The notes beneath the pieces are model-generated. The model had not been told where the DNA came from and made no database searches. It saw nothing but the letters and a program-made list of their open reading frames with translations. A stretch of 48,215 bases of DNA from an uncultured Gammaproteobacteria bacterium (GTDB taxonomy: Bacteria > Pseudomonadota > Gammaproteobacteria > Pseudomonadales > Pseudohongiellaceae), in assembly GCA_913060495.1 (NCBI GenBank), contig CAJXRP010000026.1, positions 1-48,215 of the forward strand. The letters are read 5' to 3'. Positions 1 to 8,999 of the stretch are shown piece after piece (position 1 is the first letter of the stretch; every line of letters begins with the position of its first letter). The translations under genes were made by a program, and so were the position numbers.

Positions 1-1
1 T

Positions 2-50
2 CGGCGGACTATGCCTGGGCCAACGGACCATGAAAATCTATAGTCCGTCG
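2..50. repeat. 11-bp inverted repeat at the left edge
   Basis: Bases 2-12 (CGGCGGACTAT) pair with 40-50 (ATAGTCCGTCG) over 11 positions, one of them a G-T pair, around a 27-base loop. It lies downstream of the tRNA gene on the minus strand, so it could be the 3' end of that transcript or part of a structure cut by the window edge. There is no T-run, so a simple intrinsic terminator is not supported. Confidence 0.35.
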
Positions 51-85
51 CTCCAAATCATAACTCGATGAAATCTAACGAAAAA

Positions 86-162
86 TGGTGGGCCCACAGG
101 GACTCGAACCCCGGACAAACGGATTATGAGTCCGCTACTCTAACCAGCTGAGTTATAGGCCC
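86..162 (-). tRNA. ileX: tRNA-Ile2 (anticodon CAU, lysidine type)
   Basis: The minus strand folds as a complete cloverleaf: acceptor arm GGGCCTA pairing with TGGGCCC, D-arm, anticodon arm with loop CTCATAA, T-arm with GGTTCGAGTCC, discriminator A and an encoded CCA at 88-86. The anticodon is CAU, which is shared by initiator Met, elongator Met and Ile2. The first pair is G-C, which argues against the initiator. Positions 4 and 5 are C-G pairs, which is what the lysidine synthetase TilS recognises in Ile2; elongator Met differs there. I therefore call Ile2, reading AUA codons. A 6-bp palindrome (CCCATG, loop, CATGGG, 160-177) overlaps the 5' end. Confidence 0.88.
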
Positions 163-215
163 ATGTTCTTACATGGGGATATTGCTGAAAATCATGAAGC
201 AACATAATTGACCGT

Positions 216-221
216 ATTGTA
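216..221 (-). promoter_or_regulatory. possible -10 box upstream of tRNA-Ile2
   Basis: On the minus strand these bases read TACAAT, five of six matching the sigma-70 -10 consensus, about 55 bases before the mature tRNA 5' end. No convincing -35 was found at 16-18 bases. It lies between the tRNA fragment and the intact tRNA gene. Confidence 0.25.
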
Positions 222-258
222 ACAATTTTTCTTTGTCTTGTTCTTTTTTAAACAAGCT

Positions 259-302
259 ATTATGAGTCCGCTACTCTAGCCAGCTGAGTTATAGGCCCAT
301 GT
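259..302 (-). pseudogene. duplicated 5' half of tRNA-Ile2
   Basis: Bases 259-302 match 123-166 over 44 positions with one difference (G at 278 where the other copy has A at 142). The copy covers the tRNA 5' end, acceptor 5' strand, D-arm and 5' side of the anticodon arm up to the CAU anticodon, plus four flanking bases. It then stops; the variable region, T-arm and CCA are absent, so it cannot make a working tRNA. It lies upstream of the intact gene in the same orientation. It may be the remains of a tandem duplication, a recombination scar, or an assembly artefact. Confidence 0.8.
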
Positions 303-316
303 GTTTTGCAAATTGT

Positions 317-1072
317 TTAATCTCGTACATTTTGAAATTGTGCAGCGATGCTTTTCTCTACTGCCTTGGCGTCTGCTTTTAGCCCTTGAGCTAGCTGTAT
401 AGCCATAGCATCGGTGTAGATCTCTTCAGTGCCATTGGCAATACCATCAAACACATAGCTTGCTAATTCTTCCGTTGAGCCTTTTTCTACCGTCATGCCT
501 GCAGTCATATCAGTGTCGATTGGTCCAGGGTAAATGCCGCACACCAAAGTATTTTGGCCAGCCAGAACAGTTCGTTGACCTTGGGTCAGTGAGTGCCCTG
601 CAGCTTTTGAAGTAGAGTAGGTTGGTGCGAAGGGGAAATTAACCAGCCCGGCAACGGAAAGCACATTCGCTATGGCGCCGCCGCCATTGGCTTTAAGGAT
701 TGGTGCAAATGCTACGACCATGCGCATGGGGCCATAGAAATTGGCATCCATTTCGAGTTTTGATTTTTCTACAACGTCATCGGCTAGCAGCTGTGCGCCG
801 GTACCCATACCGGCGTTGTTGATGACGATATCAACATCAGTGGCGGCTGCGGCAGCGGCTTTGACTTGATCGCTGTTGGTGACATCTAGTGTAAGAGTAA
901 CAACACGGGCGCTGTCTATTGCCTTTACTTCGGCGAGCTTCGATTCATCTCTGGCGGTTGCGTAAACTTTCTTGGCGCCCAATTCCAATGCCCTTATGGC
1001 AAGGGCCTTTCCAATGCCACGATTGGCGCCTGTAACCAAGACTACTTTACCTTCTACAGGAACTCCGTTCAT
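317..1072 (-). CDS. SDR family oxidoreductase
   Basis: A 251-residue classical short-chain dehydrogenase/reductase: a cytoplasmic NAD(P)-dependent Rossmann enzyme of unknown substrate. Visible motifs are the cofactor loop TGANRGIG (14-21), NNAG (85-88) and the catalytic set N111, S139, Y152 and K156 (YSTSK). I start it at the ATG at 1072 because GGAG lies eight bases upstream. An in-frame TTG at 1126 would add 18 residues that fit no SDR N-terminus. It is a single gene behind rpoD on the same strand, about 120 bases downstream, with the tRNA fragment beyond its stop. The physiological substrate cannot be read from sequence. Confidence 0.88.
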   Translation of the reverse strand: MNGVPVEGKVVLVTGANRGIGKALAIRALELGAKKVYATARDESKLAEVKAIDSARVVTLTLDVTNSDQVKAAAAAATDVDIVINNAGMGTGAQLLADDVVEKSKLEMDANFYGPMRMVVAFAPILKANGGGAIANVLSVAGLVNFPFAPTYSTSKAAGHSLTQGQRTVLAGQNTLVCGIYPGPIDTDMTAGMTVEKGSTEELASYVFDGIANGTEEIYTDAMAIQLAQGLKADAKAVEKSIAAQFQNVRD

Positions 1073-1193
1073 TTGCTTCTCCGTGGCGCTTGCTTTGATT
1101 CGAACTCTTGGATGATATTTATTCAATAGCGTGGCTGGTTAACTAGCCACGCTTCGTGTTTGATATTATAGGCGCTAATTTCCGCTTGTACTA

Positions 1194-3032
1194 TTACTCG
1201 TCGAGAAAGCTACGAAGATGATCTGAGCGAGTAGGGTGGCGCAGTTTACGCAGCGCCTTCGCCTCAATCTGACGTATGCGTTCACGGGTTACGTCGAATT
1301 GCTTGCCCACTTCTTCTAGAGTGTGGTCGGTATTCATGTCGATACCGAAGCGCATTCTTAGTACCTTCGCTTCTCTTGCTGTCAGGCTGCCTAGGACATC
1401 CTTAGTCGCTTCACGCAGGCCTTCATCGATAGATGAATCTACCGGTGAGTCTACGGTGGCATCCTCGATGAAATCACCTAGGTGTGAATCTTCATCATCA
1501 CCAATCGGCGTCTCCATGGAGATCGGCTCTTTCGCGATCTTCAAAACGCGACGGACTTTGTCTTCGGACATGTCCATGCGCTCGCCCAATTCCTCTGGAG
1601 TTGGCTCGCGGCCTTTCTCATGTACCATCTGGCGTGAGATGCGGTTTAGCTTATTAATAGTCTCGATCATGTGAACAGGGATGCGAATTGTGCGAGCCTG
1701 GTCAGCGATGGAACGGGTGATAGCTTGTCGAATCCACCATGTAGCATAAGTTGAGAACTTGTAGCCGCGACGGTATTCGAACTTGTCTACTGCTTTCATC
1801 AGGCCGATGTTGCCTTCCTGAATTAGATCCAGAAACTGCAGGCCGCGGTTCGTGTATTTCTTTGCGATGGAGATAACCAAACGCAGGTTAGCCTCGACCA
1901 TTTCTTTCTTTGCGCGCCGTGACTTCGCTTCGCCGATCGACATCTTTCGATTGATATCTTTGATCTCAGCGATCATCAAACCTGTTTCTTCTTCTATCAG
2001 GCGAATCTTCTTCTGAGCTCGCAATACTTCGGTTTTCACGTTAACCAATAATTCCGAGTAGGCTTCCTTTTCCTTGATGTGTTTGTCGATCCATTTAGGA
2101 TTTACTTCGCTACCCGGAAAGCTCGCAATAAAGACTTTACGAGGCATCTTTGCGCTGCGAATACACAGGCTCATGATGGTGCGTTCATGGCGACGCAGTC
2201 GAGTTAGTACGGCGCGAACATGGCTTAGTAGTGGCTCAAACTGACGTGGAGTTAGCTTGAAACTCTTGAACAGTTCGCCTAGCTTCGCAAGCTCTTCTCT
2301 GGACTTGTCATGGGTGCGTCCGCGCTTGCCAACTACCGCAGTGGCCAGCTCGTATTGCACGCGTAATTCAGTGAAGCGAATCTTGGCCTCTTCTGGATCA
2401 GGGCCAACTGGTGTTTCGTCTTCATCCTCAATGCCCGCATCTTTCTTGTCTTGCTTTTCTTGGGCTGTTTGTTGGCTAACCGCAGGGGGACCAACTGGAA
2501 TTGCTTCATCACTGATATCGAGGTAACCGGTTATCAGTTCGTTGAGTCGTCTCTCTTCAATGTCGACCAATGCATATTCATTCAGTACATGTTCGACTGT
2601 ACCCGGGAAGTAGGCCATGGCGTTCATCAGTTCCCGCAGGCCTTCTTCGATGCGCTTGGCGATTACGATCTCGCCTTCGCGAGTTAGCAGTTCAACCGTG
2701 CCCATCTCACGCATATACATACGTACTGGGTCGGTGGTGCGGCCAGCTTCGTTCTCAACGGCGGCGAGGGCTGCTGCAGCCTCGGCGGCGGCTACTTCGT
2801 CGGCGCCAGAATCGCTTTCTTCGTTGAGCAATAGCGCATCTGCATCTGGCGCTGCTTCAAACACCTTGATGCCCATGTCATTAATCATCTGGATAATATC
2901 TTCAACCTGATCCGGGTCAGAGATAGATTCCGGAAGGTGGTCGTTGACCTCGGAATAGGTTAGATAGCCCTGTTCCTTTCCTTTCGCGATTAATGCTTTA
3001 AGGCTGGATTGTGGTGCAATTAGGTCGGCCAT
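1194..3032 (-). CDS. rpoD: RNA polymerase sigma factor RpoD (sigma-70)
   Basis: The primary sigma factor, which directs core RNA polymerase to housekeeping promoters. At 612 residues it is full length. Region 1.1 starts at the N-terminus, region 1.2 carries [11 protein letters not shown], and an acidic non-conserved insert follows (around 185-215). Region 2 has [20 protein letters not shown] and [10 protein letters not shown], which contact core and the -10 element. Region 4.2 has [18 protein letters not shown], the -35 reader. It is last in the rpsU-yqeY-dnaG-rpoD order of the macromolecular synthesis locus. The 156-base gap before it holds a good promoter of its own, so rpoD can be expressed apart from dnaG. 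No oddities seen. Confidence 0.98.
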   Translation of the reverse strand: MADLIAPQSSLKALIAKGKEQGYLTYSEVNDHLPESISDPDQVEDIIQMINDMGIKVFEAAPDADALLLNEESDSGADEVAAAEAAAALAAVENEAGRTTDPVRMYMREMGTVELLTREGEIVIAKRIEEGLRELMNAMAYFPGTVEHVLNEYALVDIEERRLNELITGYLDISDEAIPVGPPAVSQQTAQEKQDKKDAGIEDEDETPVGPDPEEAKIRFTELRVQYELATAVVGKRGRTHDKSREELAKLGELFKSFKLTPRQFEPLLSHVRAVLTRLRRHERTIMSLCIRSAKMPRKVFIASFPGSEVNPKWIDKHIKEKEAYSELLVNVKTEVLRAQKKIRLIEEETGLMIAEIKDINRKMSIGEAKSRRAKKEMVEANLRLVISIAKKYTNRGLQFLDLIQEGNIGLMKAVDKFEYRRGYKFSTYATWWIRQAITRSIADQARTIRIPVHMIETINKLNRISRQMVHEKGREPTPEELGERMDMSEDKVRRVLKIAKEPISMETPIGDDEDSHLGDFIEDATVDSPVDSSIDEGLREATKDVLGSLTAREAKVLRMRFGIDMNTDHTLEEVGKQFDVTRERIRQIEAKALRKLRHPTRSDHLRSFLDE

Positions 3033-3089
3033 GAACTCTCGTCTCCCCAGCAGCTTGCCAGGTAGTGGGTGAATAAAACTGAGCCGAGC

Positions 3090-3119
3090 ATTATATAGGC
3101 TTAAAGCCCGGCTTGTATA
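3090..3119 (-). promoter_or_regulatory. rpoD promoter
   Basis: On the minus strand a perfect TATAAT (3095-3090) is preceded at 18 bases by TATACA (3119-3114), which matches four of six of the -35 consensus. Transcription would begin about 50 bases before the rpoD ATG. The -10 box sits between arms AGCCGAGC (3082-3089) and GCCCGGCT (3106-3113), an imperfect inverted repeat that might be an operator. Confidence 0.55.
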
Positions 3120-3126
3120 TCGTTGC

Positions 3127-3146
3127 GGCGGCTAAATTACGCCGCC
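3127..3146 (-). other. GC-rich hairpin between dnaG and rpoD
   Basis: GGCGGC and GCCGCC form a 6-bp stem with an 8-base loop, about 40 bases after the dnaG stop and upstream of the rpoD promoter. There is no T-run after it in the direction of transcription, so it looks more like a processing or stability element in a dnaG-rpoD transcript than an intrinsic terminator. Confidence 0.35.
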
Positions 3147-3188
3147 ATTAGGTCTAAGTAGATGGGGGCAATCGATGGGGTTTTCAAG

Positions 3189-5120
3189 CTAATTCATTGG
3201 AGGAGCCGGCGGTATTTCGCTATCTGTCGATGGCTCGTCAGTTGGTGGTGGAGGGCGTTTAGGCTCGGTGATCTTCGAGAGGGCCTCTCGGCGCTTCTGG
3301 GATTCAAGCTTCTTGAGGACATCTGACAATATCTTGTCAACAATTTGTAAAAACTCCTGCTCAAGCCCTTCTATGGGGGTGATGTTCTCACTATTCAGTC
3401 GCGTTATTTGATTCCCGTAGGGAGAACCGCTGCAATAACCGAGTAGGGTAGGGGTGTCAGTCTCGGGGTCACGCTTCACCATCTCGATGAGGGATAGCAG
3501 CAATTGCCGACCTTCATCTCCAGCAGAATGTAGCGGCGCAAGGTCAGCAGTAATAGATAGCGCGACCTCTGGATTCTGCATCAGTAGCTCGATTGCCTTC
3601 ACCGCGGCGGGCTTGCGATACACATGTAGATTCGAGCCTGTGGACTTTGGGCTAGGGCTTCGAGCTTGTGATGATTGTTCTAAATCAGGTTCATAGGGAG
3701 CAGAATCGGGAATGTGTGAAGAGTAGTCCGAGGAAGGTGTGGGCGGCACAGGTGCCGAGCTGCCTCTCGTTGGCTTCGCTTGTGAGTCTATTAGCTTATC
3801 CAGTGATTCGTTGGCAACACCGAGAATCTCCGAGAGCTTGTCCAGCATCAGCTGGCCATATATCCCCTTAGGGAATTTGGCTATTAAAGGTTTCGCCACA
3901 TTGCTTAATCTTGCCCTGCCTTCGATGGTCTTGATGTCGAGTCCTTCCGACAGCTTGTCGAAGAAGAACTGCTCTAAAGGTGTGGCATTTTCAATTAGCG
4001 TGGTGAACTCAGTCTCACCGATCTTGCGAACCAAGGTGTCGGGGTCCTCACCTTCGGGAAGAAACAGAAACTTCACCTGACGGCCATCTTGCATCTCCGA
4101 TAAGCTTGCCTCTAAGGCTCGCCATGCAGCAGTTCTGCCCGCGTTATCGCCATCGAAGCAGAACACAACCTCGGGCACGAGGCGGAATAGTCGAGTCAGG
4201 TGTCGGTCGCTGGTAGCTGTGCCCAGTGTGGCAACTGAATTGCGAATACCCATCTGTGCCAGTGCAATAACATCCATATAGCCTTCAACTATGAGGATGC
4301 GCTTGAGTTTGTTGTTGGCTTTTTTTGCTTCGAACAGGCCATACAACTCAGCACCCTTGTGAAACACAGGGGTCTCTGGGGAGTTCAGGTATTTTGGCTT
4401 GTCATCGCCAAGCACTCGACCGCCGAAGGCGATGGTGCGTCCGCGGCTATCGCGAATAGGGAAAATTATGCGATCACGAAATCTATCGTAGTAACGAACG
4501 GCATTAGTGTTGGCGGGGGCACCGCTTCCTTCGGTTTTTCGAGCTTCTTTCTCGATAACCATGCCAGCCTTGAGCAGAGACAGTTCTTCATTGGCATCAC
4601 CGGCGATCTCCTTCAATAGGTTATCCCAGCCCGGCGGCGCATAGCCTATGCAGAAATCTCGAGCGACTTCGCCACTTACGCCTCTGGCCTTCAAATAGTC
4701 GACTGCCGATTTACGGTTTTCGTGGCGGCGCAGTTGCTGACAATAGAATTTGTTCGCTTCTTCTAAGACTGCGAATAGTTTGCTGTTCTCCGATTGCCTG
4801 CGGGTTGCTGCGGCACTTTCTTCCCTTGGAACTTCCATGCCATTGTCCCGTGCGAGGGACTCCACAGCTTGTGGAAAATCTACTTGATCGAAGTTCATGA
4901 TGAAGCCGATGGCGTTGCCGCCAGCACCACAGCCGAAGCAATAGTAAAACTGACGCTCGGGTTGCACGCTGAATGACGGGGTCTTTTCCTTGTGGAACGG
5001 GCAACAGGCAGAGTAGTTCTTGCCGGACTTTTTTAGCGTGACGCGTTTGTCCACAACCTCGACGATATCTGCCCGGCTGAGCAGGTCATCGATGAATGTC
5101 TGTGGAATAAGTCCAGCCAT
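3189..5120 (-). CDS. dnaG: DNA primase DnaG
   Basis: Makes the RNA primers for replication, acting with the DnaB helicase. At 643 residues it is slightly longer than the 581-residue E. coli protein. The CHC2 zinc-binding domain is intact: C40, H43, C61, C64. The catalytic core and Toprim fold carry IVEGYMDVIAL and the metal-binding FCFDGDNAGRT. A flexible stretch rich in Ser and Pro (around 455-500) links to the C-terminal helicase-binding domain. The tail is proline-rich (RPPPPTDEPS). It lies between yqeY and rpoD; the gap to yqeY is about 150 bases, in which I found no convincing promoter. Confidence 0.98.
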   Translation of the reverse strand: MAGLIPQTFIDDLLSRADIVEVVDKRVTLKKSGKNYSACCPFHKEKTPSFSVQPERQFYYCFGCGAGGNAIGFIMNFDQVDFPQAVESLARDNGMEVPREESAAATRRQSENSKLFAVLEEANKFYCQQLRRHENRKSAVDYLKARGVSGEVARDFCIGYAPPGWDNLLKEIAGDANEELSLLKAGMVIEKEARKTEGSGAPANTNAVRYYDRFRDRIIFPIRDSRGRTIAFGGRVLGDDKPKYLNSPETPVFHKGAELYGLFEAKKANNKLKRILIVEGYMDVIALAQMGIRNSVATLGTATSDRHLTRLFRLVPEVVFCFDGDNAGRTAAWRALEASLSEMQDGRQVKFLFLPEGEDPDTLVRKIGETEFTTLIENATPLEQFFFDKLSEGLDIKTIEGRARLSNVAKPLIAKFPKGIYGQLMLDKLSEILGVANESLDKLIDSQAKPTRGSSAPVPPTPSSDYSSHIPDSAPYEPDLEQSSQARSPSPKSTGSNLHVYRKPAAVKAIELLMQNPEVALSITADLAPLHSAGDEGRQLLLSLIEMVKRDPETDTPTLLGYCSGSPYGNQITRLNSENITPIEGLEQEFLQIVDKILSDVLKKLESQKRREALSKITEPKRPPPPTDEPSTDSEIPPAPPMN

Positions 5121-5269
5121 AGCTCAAGAATCCAGAATTTTCGAATGCAGGTTATTTGGGTCACAGTCGATAGACGCCATTGTATCCAAATCTGGATGCA
5201 GTTGCTGCGGGATGGCTTGGTGAATTTCAGATGAGCAGTGTAGAGGGCTTTGCTGCTTTTAGTATCGGT

Positions 5270-5722
5270 CTAGGCAAGTAACGACTTGATTTGCTTGCTC
5301 ACCTCGGCCATGTCGGCGCGACCGACGACCTGAGGGCGAACTATATTCATTACCTTTCCCATTTCTTTCATCGAGGCGGCGCCTGACTCAGTCACAGCCG
5401 ATTTGATGATTTGCTCGAGTTCGTCAGCTTCCAATGCTTGAGGCAGGAATTCCTGGATGACTTCGATCTCAAATTGTTCTTGGGCAACCAGCTCCGGGCG
5501 ATCTGCAGACTCATACTGACGAATGGATTCGCGGCGCTGTTTAATCATCTTGTCTAAGATGCCAATAACCCGTGCGTCATCTGGATCAATACGCTCGTCA
5601 ACTTCGACGCGCTTGATTTCAGACAGCGCGAGACGAATAGTGCCTAGACGCGGCTTATCTTTAGCCCGCATGGCATCTTTCATGGCTTCCGTGAAGGCTT
5701 GTTTGAGAGGACTGTCAGACAT
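5270..5722 (-). CDS. yqeY: GatB/YqeY domain-containing protein
   Basis: A 150-residue YqeY-family protein, related to the tail domain of the amidotransferase subunit GatB and thought to bind tRNA; its precise role is unsettled. Recognised by MKDAMRAKDKPRLGTIRLAL near the N-terminus, EFLPQAL in the middle and the GKVMNIVRPQVVGRADM stretch near the end. The chosen ATG at 5722 gives the usual family length. A GTG at 5761 would add 13 residues and has no Shine-Dalgarno. It sits between rpsU and dnaG, a position common in gammaproteobacteria. Confidence 0.92.
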   Translation of the reverse strand: MSDSPLKQAFTEAMKDAMRAKDKPRLGTIRLALSEIKRVEVDERIDPDDARVIGILDKMIKQRRESIRQYESADRPELVAQEQFEIEVIQEFLPQALEADELEQIIKSAVTESGAASMKEMGKVMNIVRPQVVGRADMAEVSKQIKSLLA

Positions 5723-5789
5723 GATTATCCGAATACCTGCAGAGCGCAGGAGGGCAAGCACTTAAGAGTATGCTTGCCCGATGGTAAGG

Positions 5790-6005
5790 CTAGTACAAAC
5801 GTTGGCTTTTCTTGCTTTCGCGCTGCACTTTCTTCAAGTGACGCTTAACTGCAGCAGCAGCCTTACGCTTACGGACAGACGTAGGCTTCTCGTAGAATTC
5901 TCTACGACGCACTTCAGCTAGGACTCCTGCTTTTTCGCAAGAGCGCTTGAAGCGGCGAAGGGCCACGTCGAAAGGTTCGTTATCTTTAAGTTTTACCTGG
6001 GGCAT
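5790..6005 (-). CDS. rpsU: 30S ribosomal protein S21
   Basis: A small basic protein of the 30S head, needed for initiation on natural mRNAs. The 71 residues match the standard S21 length, with [19 protein letters not shown] and the Lys/Arg-rich C-terminus. The start is the ATG at 6005, preceded at nine bases by AGGTG. A GTG at 6017 would add four residues but has its SD too close. First gene of the macromolecular synthesis cluster, divergent from tsaD. Confidence 0.97.
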   Translation of the reverse strand: MPQVKLKDNEPFDVALRRFKRSCEKAGVLAEVRRREFYEKPTSVRKRKAAAAVKRHLKKVQRESKKSQRLY

Positions 6006-6332
6006 TGAACTAAACACCTACCTTAATAGTTTTACTGTTAATTTTGTGTAAACAAGCTAGTTTACTTGTCTTTCCGGCCCAAATATTAAGAAAATTCCAA
6101 GAATCATAGGGACGCGGAATATAAGGGGCGCTAATATTAATGCCCTGACGCCTTAATTGCAAAAGAATTAGCCCTTATCGGCTGGGAAATTGGACAAAAT
6201 ACAGAGGGAGCGTACAAGGAATTTGGGATATGTCTCCATATTTGGCATGATTGCCACTTTTCCAGCAACCCCGATTGCAGTTTAGAGTAGATTGAGAGTA
6301 ATAGTGAAAGCAATAGCGAGAGAGTTAACCCA
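6006..6332. promoter_or_regulatory. divergent rpsU/tsaD intergenic region
   Basis: About 330 bases with no gene. It should hold the promoters for the rpsU operon (minus) and tsaD (plus), but I could not assign a strong pair for rpsU. For tsaD, TTGGGA (6223-6228) and CATGAT (6246-6251) at 17 bases is a weak candidate. Two palindromes stand out: GTAAAC-6-GTTTAC (6048-6065), within 60 bases of the rpsU start, and TAATATTA (6132-6139), bracketed by GGC and GCC. Confidence 0.5.
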
Positions 6333-7361
6333 TTGATAGTACTAGGTATTGAAACATCGTGTGACGAGACGGGAGTCGCGCTATACGACAGTGAGCACGG
6401 CTTGCTCGCCGATTGCCTGTATAGCCAGATCGAAATACACGCACAATATGGCGGCGTAATTCCCGAGTTGGCATCCCGTGATCACATACGAAAGACGTTG
6501 CCGCTGATCAAAGAAGTGATCGCCAAGGCGGGTATCGAGCAATCCGACATAGACGGAGTAGCGTATACAGCAGGACCGGGGTTGGTTGGTGCACTGCTAG
6601 TTGGCGCCTCTATTGGCCGTTCTCTCGGTATGGGATGGAATGTGCCGACAATCGGCGTCCATCACATGGAAGGGCATTTGTTGGCGCCTATGTTGGAAGA
6701 TGAGCCGCCGAAGTTCCCTTTTGTAGCTCTATTAGTTTCCGGCGGGCATACCCAGTTAGTTGAAGTTGAGGGCATAGGTCGTTATGCCCTGCTGGGCGAA
6801 TCTCTGGACGATGCTGCAGGTGAGGCGTTTGATAAGGTTGGCAAGATGTTGGGCCTGCCTTATCCCGGTGGGCCTCATGTAGCAAAACTGGCAGTACAAG
6901 GGGAGTCTGGGAAATTCACTTTTCCGCGGCCGATGACGAACCGCCCTGGATTGGATTTTAGCTTTAGCGGACTAAAGACTGCCGTGCGAACGGCGATTGC
7001 TGAAGCTCGCGACGCCAACGGAGACTTGAGTGAGCGGCAGCGGGCTGACATCGCTCGCGGGTTTGAAGAGGCAGTCGTTGCGACACTCGCGATCAAATGT
7101 GGCCGCGCATTGCAGCAAACTGGAATGCACACGCTAATCATTGCCGGTGGCGTTTCAGCAAACTTGCAGTTGCGTGAAGTCTTGGAGAAGACGGTAGCGA
7201 AATTTGACGCGAAGCTGTTCTACGCGAAGCCGCGATTCTGTACTGATAATGGCGCAATGATTGCCTATGCTGGTTGTCAGCGGCTGTTGGCGGGCCAGGA
7301 AGACGACTTGGAAATACGTGCACAACCGCGTTGGTCACTGGAAGCTTTGCCCGCTATTTAG
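6333..7361 (+). CDS. tsaD: tRNA N6-adenosine threonylcarbamoyltransferase TsaD
   Basis: Transfers the threonylcarbamoyl group onto A37 of ANN-decoding tRNAs, working with TsaB, TsaC and TsaE. At 342 residues it is normal length. Visible: IETSCDETG at the N-terminus, the metal-binding H111 and H115 in [24 protein letters not shown] and [10 protein letters not shown] near the C-terminus. The start is TTG; it aligns exactly with the family N-terminus (M-x-V-L-G-I-E-T-S) and no in-frame ATG is better. In many relatives plsY lies next to tsaD; here folB follows directly. Confidence 0.97.
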   Translation: MIVLGIETSCDETGVALYDSEHGLLADCLYSQIEIHAQYGGVIPELASRDHIRKTLPLIKEVIAKAGIEQSDIDGVAYTAGPGLVGALLVGASIGRSLGMGWNVPTIGVHHMEGHLLAPMLEDEPPKFPFVALLVSGGHTQLVEVEGIGRYALLGESLDDAAGEAFDKVGKMLGLPYPGGPHVAKLAVQGESGKFTFPRPMTNRPGLDFSFSGLKTAVRTAIAEARDANGDLSERQRADIARGFEEAVVATLAIKCGRALQQTGMHTLIIAGGVSANLQLREVLEKTVAKFDAKLFYAKPRFCTDNGAMIAYAGCQRLLAGQEDDLEIRAQPRWSLEALPAI

Positions 7362-7421
7362 GGGGCTTCCGATCAGGAGCGGCTCAGTGCTTCTGTTAGA
7401 TTTTTGATTGAAGGATTAGGA

Positions 7422-7775
7422 ATGGATATCGTTTATATTCGCGAGCTCGAGATAGAAACCATCATAGGTATCTACGATTGGGAGCGAGAGCAAAAACAGA
7501 CAGTGAGTCTGGATCTTGAAATGGGAACTGATATTTCACTGGCTGCCAGCAGCGAAGACATTGAAAACACTCTAGACTATAAGGCAGTTGCAAAGCGTCT
7601 TATAGAATTCATCGAAGGTTCGGAGTTTTTCTTAGTAGAGACTATGGCCGAGAAGGTCGCGCAGATCATACTGCAAGAGTTTTCAGTGCCCTGGCTCAAG
7701 CTGCGGTTGGGTAAGCCCGGTGCTGTCACCGGCTCAAAAGATGTAGGTGTGATAATTGAACGCGGAAGTAAGTAG
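7422..7775 (+). CDS. folB: dihydroneopterin aldolase
   Basis: Folate pathway: converts 7,8-dihydroneopterin to 6-hydroxymethyl-dihydropterin and glycolaldehyde. The 117-residue protein carries MDIVYIRELEI, TIIGIYDWERE and the C-terminal KPGAVTGSKDVGVIIERG typical of FolB. I start it at the ATG at 7422, which has AAGGA upstream at good spacing. An in-frame TTG at 7404 would add six residues and has no such site. The gap to tsaD is 60 bases. folK follows after 45 bases, giving two consecutive steps of folate synthesis side by side. Confidence 0.95.
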   Translation: MDIVYIRELEIETIIGIYDWEREQKQTVSLDLEMGTDISLAASSEDIENTLDYKAVAKRLIEFIEGSEFFLVETMAEKVAQIILQEFSVPWLKLRLGKPGAVTGSKDVGVIIERGSK

Positions 7776-7820
7776 ATTTACCTATTTCCTCCACTATAAT
7801 TTTCTGCAAGTGAGTACCTT

Positions 7821-8318
7821 GTGACGACCCTCGCCCTAAGCATAGGCAGTAACATCGATGCCGAATCGAACATTCGGGCGGCATTGGGTGCACTGAGTCT
7901 CGAGTTCGATAATATTCGTAATTCTACAACTTACGAGAGTCAAGCTGTTGGCTTCGTTGGCGACAATTTTCTTAATCTCGTGGTTCTTGCTGACACGGAC
8001 AAGAAGTTGGATGAAGTCGCTTCGATTCTAAAACGGCTGGAAGATCAGTTGGGTAGAGATCGACAGCAAGTCAGATTTTCCGGCCGTACTATGGATATCG
8101 ACATTCTTCTATACGGTAATGAGTCGGGGATGTATTGCGGTATAGAGTTGCCGCGCCCTGAAGTAACAGAAAATGCCTTTGTGCTGCAGCCACTGTCGGA
8201 GTTATTGCCTGACGCAGTGCATCCTGCGACAGGATTGTCCTACCTAAAACTGTGGCAAGACTACGACAAGTCGAAGCAGCGGCTTTGGCCTGTTGATACA
8301 GATTGGCCCGCCAAGTAG
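7821..8318 (+). CDS. folK: 6-hydroxymethyl-dihydropterin pyrophosphokinase HPPK
   Basis: Transfers pyrophosphate from ATP to 6-hydroxymethyl-dihydropterin, the step after FolB. The 165 residues carry ALSIGSNIDAESNI at the N-terminus, GRDRQQVRFSGRTMDIDILLY (split here: the RFSGRTMDIDILLY signature) and LPRPEVTENAFVLQPL. The start codon is GTG with only a weak upstream purine stretch; the position is fixed by alignment with the family N-terminus. Last gene of the plus-strand run before the minus-strand block. Confidence 0.96.
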   Translation: MTTLALSIGSNIDAESNIRAALGALSLEFDNIRNSTTYESQAVGFVGDNFLNLVVLADTDKKLDEVASILKRLEDQLGRDRQQVRFSGRTMDIDILLYGNESGMYCGIELPRPEVTENAFVLQPLSELLPDAVHPATGLSYLKLWQDYDKSKQRLWPVDTDWPAK

Positions 8319-8344
8319 TTCAGATTTCCTTGCCGTGATTCCCG

Positions 8345-8947
8345 CTAGCTGTTCATAGCGAAGTAGTTTGCCTGCTGTTCAATTCTCTTTATCCATTTTC
8401 CGATTGCGGCATAGGCTTCTATGTCGAAGCCGCCTTCGTGTGCCACATGGGTATAGGCGTAGAGGCTGATGTCGGCGATAGTCAGCACATCACCCACTAA
8501 GAAATCTGCTTTGTCGAGTTGTTGCTCCATAAGCAACAACGCCTTGTGACCTCCAGCTTGTTTCCCTTCGTATTCAGCGAGTCGCTCAGCAGGCAAGCCC
8601 AGGTATTTATTTATGTAGCGCGCGGTCGCGATAAAGGGCTCGTGACTGTACTGTTCGAAAAACTGCCATTGCAATACTTGCGCTCTTAGAAAACGGTCAG
8701 CCGGAAGAAGTGCGGTCCCTTCGGCGAGATAATTGAGAATCGCATTGGATTCTGTGAGCTTGCTGCCATCATCAAGCACCAGCACAGGTATCCGCATATT
8801 GGGATTCAATTTTTTGAACTCATCGCTGTGTGTTTCTCCGGCGAGAATGTCGATGTGCAGCCATTCGTGTTCAATTTCGAGGTAGCTCATCAATAGTTTA
8901 ATCTTGTAGCAATTGCCCGACTGAATATCGCCATAGACTTTGTACAT
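8345..8947 (-). CDS. glutathione S-transferase family protein
   Basis: A 200-residue cytosolic GST-like protein. The thioredoxin-fold N-terminal half has YGDIQSGNCYKIKLL (Ser in the usual activating position), the cis-proline segment MRIPVLVLDDG and the glutathione-binding ESNAIL. The C-terminal half is helical with the capping motif LTIADISLYAYTHVA. Substrate unknown. It follows the pteridine reductase gene by about 50 bases on the same strand and is the last gene of the minus-strand block. Confidence 0.9.
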   Translation of the reverse strand: MYKVYGDIQSGNCYKIKLLMSYLEIEHEWLHIDILAGETHSDEFKKLNPNMRIPVLVLDDGSKLTESNAILNYLAEGTALLPADRFLRAQVLQWQFFEQYSHEPFIATARYINKYLGLPAERLAEYEGKQAGGHKALLLMEQQLDKADFLVGDVLTIADISLYAYTHVAHEGGFDIEAYAAIGKWIKRIEQQANYFAMNS

Positions 8948-8999
8948 AGTGCTGTTTTCCGGAGTTGATTATGGGTCGATAGAAACGAAGAGCTGTTTA

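Noticed and set aside
1276..2910. Several ORFs antisense to rpoD
   Set aside because: Shadows of the conserved rpoD reading frame, rich in Ser/Arg as expected for reversed codons.
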